DNA of 9,606 nucleotides from JBLHHI01 sp047614125. GTDB lineage: Bacteria > Bacteroidota > Bacteroidia > NS11-12g > UBA9320. Location: contig JBLHHI010000118.1 in assembly GCA_047614125.1 (NCBI GenBank), forward strand, positions 1 to 9,606, given 5' to 3'. The notes under the pieces were generated by a model. It did not search any database, was not told the origin of the DNA, and saw nothing but the letters and a program-made list of their open reading frames with translations. How positions within the stretch are numbered: the stretch's first letter is position 1; every line of letters begins with the position of its first letter. Positions 1 to 5,354 of the stretch are shown here, one piece after another. Made by a program: the position numbers and the translations under genes.

Positions 1-15
1 TTGCTATCCACGAGG

Positions 16-103
16 AGATACCTCGCTTGCGCTCTATATGACGACGATGAACAGGATTGCATCCACCAATGTCATCCTGATAGCGCAGCGTTAATCAGGA
101 TCT
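16..103. repeat. Imperfect inverted repeat, REP-like dispersed palindrome
   Basis: The left arm (16-42) ends GCGCTCTATATGAC. The right arm (71-103) begins GTCATCCTGATAGCGCAGCG and ends GGATCT. The reverse complement of the left arm also reads GTCAT, then GAGCGCAAGCG, then ATCT, so the two arms are diverged inverted copies of one sequence. The 'GTCATCCTGA-GCGCAGCG-GGATCT' form resembles short dispersed palindromes I know from many Bacteroidota intergenic regions. I infer a REP-like element from that resemblance. It argues against the open frames that cross this stretch being real genes. Confidence 0.5.
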
Positions 104-129
104 TGTTTGAGCCTTCTCGGCTGATTAAC
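90..129. repeat. Perfect 9-bp inverted repeat (GTTAATCAG / CTGATTAAC)
   Basis: GTTAATCAG at 90-98 is the exact reverse complement of CTGATTAAC at 121-129, with a 22-nt spacer. It overlaps the right arm of the REP-like palindrome at 16-103. There is no adjacent T-run on either strand, so a rho-independent terminator is not supported. It lies about 200 bp beyond the stop of the gene at 327-1175 and may simply extend the palindromic element. Confidence 0.4.
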
Positions 130-326
130 AAAGACCATATGCCGAAACTAACAAATGATCTATTTGCCTCGTACCGTTCTGAGAAGGAAGAATTAGATTG
201 TGAAATAAATGATACGAACCTATTGGCAGCCATAACCAAGGCTAAAACCTGGTTTTTTTGTTCTCTGAGATAGCCTCCGATGAGGTTCAAAGTGTTTGAT
301 TACGTCATTTGTTTCAGCGTCATGAA
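130..326. other. Left-edge intergenic sequence, no gene supported
   Basis: Short open frames cross this stretch on both strands (about 90 codons on plus from the window edge, about 72 on minus). Neither has a recognisable domain, and both run through the palindromic repeat at 16-103. A partial gene entering from the left cannot be excluded. I see nothing else here. Confidence 0.4.
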
Positions 327-1175
327 TTACGTACTTTCTCTATCCATGTCTTTTAAAACCCGCCATTCCTGTCCAGTCGTTTGAGACAACTCTTTAAATA
401 TTAGAAACGCATATTCACAAATTAGTTTCAGATGTTTCTTGCCTAATTCAATAGGTAGTGAAATCTCGAATTGATCGCCTTCCTTTATGGCGTTGAAATA
501 CATGTTCAAATATTTTTTTTCAATGCTGGTAAGCCTTATATATTCACGGTCATCAGCGGTAAACTTGCAATCAGAGTGAGTGATTTTATTTCGAACAAAA
601 CCTAAACATTTATACCATGTTGTAAGACTCAAATTGGTGTTATTATTTGCTTCAAATTGTTCAAGACTAGCACAAATACTTCTCAGTATTTTGAAGTAAC
701 CTTTGTTATATCTTTCGGACTTAATAGTATCCAAAAAACTGCGACACAAATTAAATGATCTGGGTTCGGAAATTTCACCGTCAAAGATGCTTGAATTCAA
801 TTCGCAGTACTTTGCTAAAAAATCTTTGATCAACTTACTAAAAGCTTCATAGGCTTGTGCAATAGTATACCGTGATTCTCTGTTGATTAACTCATGACTC
901 TCTTGCTTATATTCTGAAACGATGACCATATAATTGCTTCCGGTAGGGTAGTTTATTTGCCATCCATTGTCGTGAGAACCGGTTAGGTCACTGATTACCA
1001 GAGCAGTTCCTAACATCATCTCCTGTTGATTTCCTTTGAAAATGTATTTTTCAAGATGAGCAAAAGAGAATTCTGTAAGTGCGACATTTAAATGATATAG
1101 TGTACCCTCCAAATGTGCGACCCTGTCGAAGAATTCTTGCAATATTGGAGCAAAATAGTTTTTTGTTTGTATCAC
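327..1175 (-). CDS. Hypothetical protein with HEPN-like R-x4-H motif
   Basis: I do not recognise this 282-residue protein as a named family. It looks soluble, with no signal peptide or membrane segment. The most telling element is R195-N-K-I-T-H200 followed by SD, which fits the R-[N/H/D]-x3-H signature of HEPN RNase or RNA-binding domains. The surrounding C-terminal half (about 140-265) looks mostly helical, as such a domain would need. The N-terminal half has no motif I can name. The start is a GTG at 1173-1175. The frame stays open upstream into fdhF, and the next Met codons are residues 53-54, so the start is uncertain. It begins 22 bp after the fdhF stop on the same strand and could be cotranscribed. 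Its codons are visibly more AT-rich than those of fdhF, which suggests separate acquisition. A HEPN-type toxin or defence role is possible but unproven, and no antitoxin partner is visible. Confidence 0.7.
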   Translation of the reverse strand: MIQTKNYFAPILQEFFDRVAHLEGTLYHLNVALTEFSFAHLEKYIFKGNQQEMMLGTALVISDLTGSHDNGWQINYPTGSNYMVIVSEYKQESHELINRESRYTIAQAYEAFSKLIKDFLAKYCELNSSIFDGEISEPRSFNLCRSFLDTIKSERYNKGYFKILRSICASLEQFEANNNTNLSLTTWYKCLGFVRNKITHSDCKFTADDREYIRLTSIEKKYLNMYFNAIKEGDQFEISLPIELGKKHLKLICEYAFLIFKELSQTTGQEWRVLKDMDREST

Positions 1176-1197
1176 AACAATGATTCTATGGTTTAGC

Positions 1198-3936
1198 CTA
1201 TTCCCCCGCCTCCGCCAACTGCTTAAACTTACCTTTACTTTTGCGGATGCGGCAGCTAACTACCTTATATTCCGGGCACATGGCTTCTGAACAATGCTCA
1301 TCGGAAGTAATGATGTTGAGCATTACTTCTGGAAAATGGAAGGTGGAACTCAAGATGCCCGGCTTCATTTCGTCGGTTACAAAGGCCTTAATGTCTACCT
1401 TGCCGCGCGGAGATTCTACGCAAACAAATTCGCCATCTTCGATGCCTTCTTTGGCGGCATCGTCGGGGTGAATCAGTAAAACATCTTCGGTTAATATCTC
1501 CACATTGCCGGTTCTTCTGGTCATGGCACCGCAGTTGTAATGCTCCAGCTCTCGGTTGGTGGTTATGATGTATGGAAAGTCTTCGCTGTACTTGCTCACC
1601 TCATTCGATTCGGCAAAGGGTTGGAAGGTAAAGAGTCCCAAACCGCGTTTAAATTCCGTTTGATGCAAGATTTGTGTATCCGTTCCATCCAAGGCAACCG
1701 GCCATTGCTTGCCGTTTTTGCCCAACTCATCCCACTTAACGCCTGCAAAGAAGGGAACAATCTGAGAAATTTCTTCCAACATGCCTTTAGCGGTATAATC
1801 CGGCTGATCGTAACCCATGCGGTTCATTACATCAATGATGATTTGTCCGTCGGGTTTGCAACCCGGAATGGGTTCTACCACCTTGTTAACGCGTTGGATG
1901 CGACGTTCGCCGTTGGTAAAGGTTCCTTCTTTTTCTAAGAACGAAGCGCCCGGAAGCAACACAGTCGCATACTTCGCGGTTTCGGTCATAAACAATTCTT
2001 GAACCACCAATAAGTCCACGCTTTCCATGGCCTTAATTACCTTGTTGGTATTCGGGTCCGTTTGCACCACGTCTTCTCCAATGATCCAAAGTGCTTTCAA
2101 ATCGCCGGCAATGGCGGCATCAAACATTTCTGGAATCTTATAGCCTATGTGCGAAGGCACATCGCGTTTGTAAAAAGTATTGTACTTGTGGTTTACATCT
2201 GGATCGGTTACGTCTAAGTAGCCAGCACCTTGATGCGGTTGTGCACCCATGTCGGCCGCGCCTTGTACGTTATTTTGTCCACGCAATGGGTTTACACCCA
2301 CACCGCGCCGACCAATGTTTCCAGTAATCATCGCCAAATCTGAAATCAACTGAATGGCAAAGGTTCCTTGTGAGTGCTCGGTTACGCCCAAGCCGTGGAA
2401 TTCCATGGCATTTTTAGCGTTGGCATAGGCCAAAGATGCGTCGCGAACTAAGTTGCGATCAACGCCCGTTAAGCGCTCCATCTCATCAATGTCGAGCTTC
2501 ATCAACTCAGCCTTCATCTCTTCGTAGCCTTCGGTTCGATTGGCTATAAAGTCCTTATCTTCAACACCTTCCGTGATGATGTAATACAACATCATATTCA
2601 GCAAGGCAACGTTCGTACCCGGACGAAGCTGCAAGTGATAGGTGGCGTATTTGGCCAGTTCGATGCGTCGTGGATCCACCACAATGCTCGTACAGCCCTT
2701 CATTAATTTCTGCTTAATTTTGGCTCCCGTAACTGGATGGGCGTCGGTTGGATTGGCTCCAATTACAAGGATGCAATCGGTATCGTCCAAATCATCTACC
2801 GAGTTGGTTGCGGCTCCAGTTCCAAAGGCACGTTGCATACCCAAGGCCGTTGGCGAATGACAAACACGTGCGCAACAATCGATGTTGTTGGTTCCCACTA
2901 CTGCACGAATGAACTTCTGCATTAAATAGTTCTCTTCGTTGGGTGTTCGTGCCGATGATATTCCTGCAATGGCATCGGGGCCATTGGTCTCTTTAATTCT
3001 ATTTAATTCGTTTACAATGTGGCTGTAGGCCTCATCCCAACTGGCTTCTTCGAGCACACCGTTGCGTCTTATCATCGGTGTTTTTAAACGATCTGGGTGG
3101 TTGTAAAATTTAAAGGCATATCGACCCTTTAAACAGGTATGTCCGCCGTTTGCCGCCGCATCGAAGGGTGCTTGAATGGATAGGATTTCTCCGTTTTTGG
3201 TGCTCACTTCTAAGTTGCATCCAACCCCACAATACGTGCAAATGGTTCGCACTTTTTCATCAGCCTCAATGGCCTTCGATTGGAAGACATCCGAAATAGC
3301 CGACGTTGGACAAGCTTGCGAACACGCGCCGCAACTCACACAATCCGAATCCATAAACGAGGCATCCTGACCTTTCACAATCACACTATCAAAACCTCTG
3401 CCCGCCATGCTGAGCACAAACTCACCTTGCACTTCGTCACAAGCGCGCACACATCGGTAACAGTTAATGCACTTCGATAAATCGGAGGTCATGTAAGGAT
3501 GACTCAAATCTTTTTTGCGATCCAAGTGATTCTTTCCTTCTGGATACCGCACTTCTCGTATTCCCACCTGAGCAGCAACGTCTTGCAACTCACAATTCCC
3601 GTTCACCTCACAGGTTAAACAATCCAACGGATGATCCGTCAACACCAATTCGATGATGTTTTTCCGCAGCTTTTGCACGTGAGCCGAATCGGTGTAAATG
3701 TATTGTCCAGCTGCCACAGGCGAATGGCATGAAGCCATCGTTCGGGTTTTGCCATCTTGTTCCATGGCAACGTCTACGCTGCACACTCTGCACGAACCAA
3801 AAGGCTCTAGGTTTGGTGCATCGCATAAGGTTGGGATGGAATCTCGTTTTCCGGTTATACGTCGTACGAAGGTGAGCATGGTTTCACCATTTTCGATTTC
3901 GTAAGCCTTGTTATTAATATATGCTGTCTTGTTCAT
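1198..3936 (-). CDS. fdhF: Formate dehydrogenase, catalytic alpha subunit (Mo/W, NuoG-like N-terminus)
   Basis: This 912-residue protein oxidises formate to CO2 and passes electrons through Fe-S clusters to the NAD-reducing subunit at 5355-7007. The N-terminus has a NuoG-type [2Fe-2S] site (C38, C49, C52, C70), then a His-ligated cluster site (H102, C106, C109, C115). Two ferredoxin sites follow (C156/159/162/166 and C199/202/205/209). The cofactor-domain [4Fe-4S] site is C233, C236, C240, C268. The active site is CARVCH: C359 is the predicted metal ligand, encoded by an ordinary TGT codon (2860-2862), so this is a cysteine enzyme, followed by H360. R552 in LRGQNNVQG matches the substrate arginine of formate dehydrogenases. 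A dinucleotide-binding domain occupies about 785-895. No Tat signal is present, so it is cytoplasmic. The size is close to FdsA of Rhodobacter capsulatus. The ATG follows an A-rich leader, 25 bp after the four-helix-bundle gene. The name fdsA would also be reasonable. Confidence 0.96.
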   Translation of the reverse strand: MNKTAYINNKAYEIENGETMLTFVRRITGKRDSIPTLCDAPNLEPFGSCRVCSVDVAMEQDGKTRTMASCHSPVAAGQYIYTDSAHVQKLRKNIIELVLTDHPLDCLTCEVNGNCELQDVAAQVGIREVRYPEGKNHLDRKKDLSHPYMTSDLSKCINCYRCVRACDEVQGEFVLSMAGRGFDSVIVKGQDASFMDSDCVSCGACSQACPTSAISDVFQSKAIEADEKVRTICTYCGVGCNLEVSTKNGEILSIQAPFDAAANGGHTCLKGRYAFKFYNHPDRLKTPMIRRNGVLEEASWDEAYSHIVNELNRIKETNGPDAIAGISSARTPNEENYLMQKFIRAVVGTNNIDCCARVCHSPTALGMQRAFGTGAATNSVDDLDDTDCILVIGANPTDAHPVTGAKIKQKLMKGCTSIVVDPRRIELAKYATYHLQLRPGTNVALLNMMLYYIITEGVEDKDFIANRTEGYEEMKAELMKLDIDEMERLTGVDRNLVRDASLAYANAKNAMEFHGLGVTEHSQGTFAIQLISDLAMITGNIGRRGVGVNPLRGQNNVQGAADMGAQPHQGAGYLDVTDPDVNHKYNTFYKRDVPSHIGYKIPEMFDAAIAGDLKALWIIGEDVVQTDPNTNKVIKAMESVDLLVVQELFMTETAKYATVLLPGASFLEKEGTFTNGERRIQRVNKVVEPIPGCKPDGQIIIDVMNRMGYDQPDYTAKGMLEEISQIVPFFAGVKWDELGKNGKQWPVALDGTDTQILHQTEFKRGLGLFTFQPFAESNEVSKYSEDFPYIITTNRELEHYNCGAMTRRTGNVEILTEDVLLIHPDDAAKEGIEDGEFVCVESPRGKVDIKAFVTDEMKPGILSSTFHFPEVMLNIITSDEHCSEAMCPEYKVVSCRIRKSKGKFKQLAEAGE

Positions 3937-3959
3937 TTTCTTTTCTATAAAGTTTACTG

Positions 3960-3996
3960 GTTTATGGTTTATAGTTTATGGTTGCGGGCTTCGCCC
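3960..3996 (+). repeat. Heptamer-hairpin module 1 (inside four-helix-bundle gene)
   Basis: Three tandem heptamers GTTTATG, GTTTATA, GTTTATG occupy 3960-3980. They are followed by a short hairpin, GGGC-TTC-GCCC, at 3986-3996. On the coding minus strand this encodes the final AKPATINYKP and the stop codon. The first heptamer overlaps the stop, which suggests the reading frame ended by chance in the repeat. Confidence 0.75.
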
Positions 3997-4681
3997 TTTG
4001 GATTGTTCTTGAATTTATAATTTCCGATGCCGTTATAATTATTTGTGCTGTGCCTTCATAAGCTTCAGGGCAATCGGGATTATGATTACTAGTTTCGGGT
4101 TTATAGTTTATGGTTGAAGAGCTTCGCTCTTCTTTGTTTGTTGCTGAAGGATTCGGTTTTTTGGTTTCGGGTTCTTGGTTTTTTATGAAGGGTTCGTTAG
4201 TTTCTGGTTTATGGTTTATAGTTAAAGAGCTTCGCTCTTCTTTTTTCGCTGTTGAAGGGTTTATTCTTGCGTATTCTATGATTGGTTCGGAGAGTTTAAA
4301 TTTGGTTCCTTTGTAGTCGGAGGTTCTTAAATATTTAATGAATGAACCGAGTTGTTTACTTATTACATCCGATTGAGTATTAAGGGTAACAAAGGTTTCT
4401 TTGGATATATAGGTGCAATCAAAGGCTCTATAAAGTTGAGATTTGGTTTCGGATAGCGATGCTTTCGAGATGGTTAGAAAGTGAATAAACTCCCTCTTGC
4501 CTTCGCGGTCAAAGCCTTCGGCAATGTTGTCCATTACAGATCCAGAGCTTCTTCTAATTTGATCTTTTAAGGCAAAGTTTTTGGAAAAGGCATCCAACAA
4601 AGTGAGCACATAGATATCTTTCGAAAGCTGTCGTGCCTTCTGCCAAATGTCTAAATCCTCAAATCTTTTTATTGTTGCCAT
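3962..4681 (-). CDS. Four-helix bundle protein (S23/IVP-like) with repeat-derived C-terminal tail
   Basis: Residues 1-125 form a typical four-helix-bundle protein of the 23S rRNA intervening-sequence (S23) type. It starts with the usual FEDLDIWQKARQL, then shows SSGSVMDNIAEGF (about 46-57) and EFIHFLTISKASLSETKSQL (64-83). Family members are usually about 115-130 residues, so residues 126-239 are an extra tail. That tail is low-complexity and internally repeated: KEERSSLTINHKPET (147-161) and KEERSSSTINYKPET (183-197), with a diverged AKPATINYKP at the C-terminus. The tail is encoded by heptamer-plus-hairpin DNA repeats, so it probably arose by reading into repeats. The family is related to Avd of diversity-generating retroelements, but no reverse transcriptase or template repeat is visible here. 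It is not inside an rRNA gene. It sits between the two formate dehydrogenase subunit genes, 25 bp before fdhF. The molecular function is unknown. Confidence 0.88.
   Translation of the reverse strand: MATIKRFEDLDIWQKARQLSKDIYVLTLLDAFSKNFALKDQIRRSSGSVMDNIAEGFDREGKREFIHFLTISKASLSETKSQLYRAFDCTYISKETFVTLNTQSDVISKQLGSFIKYLRTSDYKGTKFKLSEPIIEYARINPSTAKKEERSSLTINHKPETNEPFIKNQEPETKKPNPSATNKEERSSSTINYKPETSNHNPDCPEAYEGTAQIIITASEIINSRTIQRAKPATINYKP
4099..4132 (+). repeat. Heptamer-hairpin module 2 (inside four-helix-bundle gene)
   Basis: Two heptamers, GTTTATA (4099-4105) and GTTTATG (4106-4112), precede a perfect 7-bp stem GAAGAGC-TTC-GCTCTTC at 4116-4132. The minus strand encodes KEERSSSTINYKP. The loop TTC is the same as in modules 1 and 3. 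Confidence 0.8.
4207..4246 (+). repeat. Heptamer-hairpin module 3 (inside four-helix-bundle gene)
   Basis: Heptamers GTTTATG (4207-4213) and GTTTATA (4214-4220) precede the stem AAGAGC-TTC-GCTCTT at 4225-4239, followed by a T-run at 4241-4246. On the plus strand this mimics a terminator. No plus-strand gene exists here, and the minus strand uses it as coding sequence for KKEERSSLTINHKP, so I call it a repeat only. Confidence 0.8.
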
Positions 4682-4686
4682 TTACA

Positions 4687-4740
4687 AACTCTTTTCAAAT
4701 CCAACTAACCCAACCAACTATAAACCATAAACTATAAACC
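4687..4740 (+). repeat. Partial repeat unit at the gene-proximal end of the array
   Basis: This matches the last third of the A and B units: TTTCAAATCCAACTAACC, then heptamers TATAAAC, CATAAAC, TATAAAC at 4719-4739. It stops 5 bp from the start codon of the four-helix-bundle gene (ATG at 4679-4681), so the 5' leader of that gene consists almost wholly of repeat DNA. Confidence 0.8.
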
Positions 4741-4878
4741 TTTTTCAAATCAACTGTTCTTTCCGGTCCTGGTTACTCGGCTGGAGCCAAGCGACTGTGT
4801 CCCTGGTTTCAATTACAATTTTATCCCTTATTTCAAATCCAACTAACCGACCCAACCATAAACCATAAACTATAAACC
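4741..4878 (+). repeat. Repeat unit A1 (138 bp)
   Basis: This full-length unit has a TTTTTCAAATCAACTGTTC head and a CCTGG-bounded 34-bp block at 4768-4801. It continues with TTTCAATTACAATTTTATCC, then AACTAACCGACCCAACC, and ends with three heptamers CATAAAC, CATAAAC, TATAAAC. It is the same length as A2 and differs from it by very few bases. Confidence 0.9.
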
Positions 4879-4975
4879 TTTTTCAAATCACATGTTCCTT
4901 TCGGGCCTGGTTTCAATTACAATTATTTACTCTATTTCAAATTATACTAGCCGACCCAACTATAAACCATAAACC
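4879..4975 (+). repeat. Repeat unit B1 (97 bp)
   Basis: This is the short unit type, with a TTTTTCAAATCACATGTTCC head and a single CCTGG, so it lacks the 34-bp block. It has one heptamer fewer than B2 (97 against 104 bp) and a diverged segment ATTATACTAGCC where the others read ATCCAACTAACC. Confidence 0.88.
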
Positions 4976-5113
4976 TTTTTCAAATCAACTGTTCTTTCCG
5001 GTCCTGGTCACTCGGCTGGAGCCAAGCGACTGTGTCCCTGGTTTCAATTACAATTTTATCCCTTATTTCAAATCCAACTAACCGACCCAACCATAAACCA
5101 TAAACTATAAACC
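4976..5113 (+). repeat. Repeat unit A2 (138 bp)
   Basis: Near-identical to A1, including the 34-bp CCTGG-bounded block at 5003-5036 and three terminal heptamers. The clearest difference from A1 is GGTCACTCGG in place of GGTTACTCGG. Confidence 0.9.
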
Positions 5114-5217
5114 TTTTTCAAATCACATGTTCCTTTCGGGCCTGGTTTCAATTACAATTATTTACTCTATTTCAAATCCAACTAACCGACCCAACCATAA
5201 ACCATAAACTATAAACC
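5114..5217 (+). repeat. Repeat unit B2 (104 bp)
   Basis: Short unit like B1, but with three heptamers and the standard ATCCAACTAACCGACCC segment. Its length equals an A unit minus exactly 34 bp. Confidence 0.9.
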
Positions 5218-5341
5218 TTTTTCAAATCAACTGTTCTTTCCGGTCCTGGTCACTCGGTTGGAGCCAAGCGACTGCGTCCCTAACATCAATTTCAATTTTA
5301 TCCCTTATTTCAAATCCAACTAACCGACCCAACCATAAACC
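5218..5341 (+). repeat. Repeat unit A3 (diverged terminal copy, 124 bp)
   Basis: An A-type unit with the 34-bp block at 5245-5278. It carries changes not seen in A1 or A2: GGTTGG for GGCTGG, TGCGTC for TGTGTC, and loss of the second CCTGG (CCTAA). The heptamer tract is reduced to about one clear copy. It lies 13 bp from the stop of the NAD-reducing subunit gene and is the most diverged copy, as expected at an array edge. Confidence 0.85.
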
Positions 5342-5354
5342 AAATAACTATAAT

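Larger units (their letters stand above)
4687..5341. repeat. Ordered A-B repeat array between formate dehydrogenase genes
   Basis: This stretch holds no gene and fills nearly all of the 673-bp gap between the four-helix-bundle gene and the NAD-reducing subunit. It is made of a partial unit then units A1, B1, A2, B2, A3. Each complete unit begins TTTTTCAAATCA and ends in tandem YATAAAC heptamers; A3 ends in a reduced heptamer tract. The A starts are 235 and 242 bp apart, so A+B is a higher-order period. Units differ by modular indels: 138 = 104 + 34 and 97 = 104 - 7. The copies are nearly identical over most of their length, which points to recent duplication or ongoing conversion. The units are too long, and lack the unique spacers, for a CRISPR array. 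Confidence 0.92.

Noticed and set aside
244..256. Short hairpin AAAACC-T-GGTTTT as terminator
   Set aside because: The single-base loop is impossible as written, and the shortened stem is weak and AT-rich.
1..273. 90-codon plus-strand gene at the left edge
   Set aside because: It starts at the window edge with TTG, has no recognisable domain and crosses a palindromic repeat; a competing frame exists on the other strand.
2860..2862. Selenocysteine codon at the formate dehydrogenase active site
   Set aside because: The codon is TGT for cysteine, not TGA, so no recoding is needed.
4225..4246. Rho-independent terminator on the plus strand
   Set aside because: The hairpin and T-run look right, but there is no plus-strand gene, the region codes on the minus strand, and it is one of three copies of a repeat module.
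4110..4316. Small plus-strand gene opposite the four-helix-bundle gene
   Set aside because: It is the antisense reading of repeat modules within a clear family gene.
3962..4681. Avd accessory gene of a diversity-generating retroelement
   Set aside because: The fold family is related, but there is no reverse transcriptase, no adenine-biased template/variable repeat pair and no target gene in the window.
3962..4681. 23S rRNA intervening sequence
   Set aside because: No rRNA sequence flanks the gene; its neighbours are protein-coding formate dehydrogenase genes.
4687..5341. CRISPR array
   Set aside because: The units are 97-138 bp and directly abut each other with no unique spacers, and no cas gene is present.
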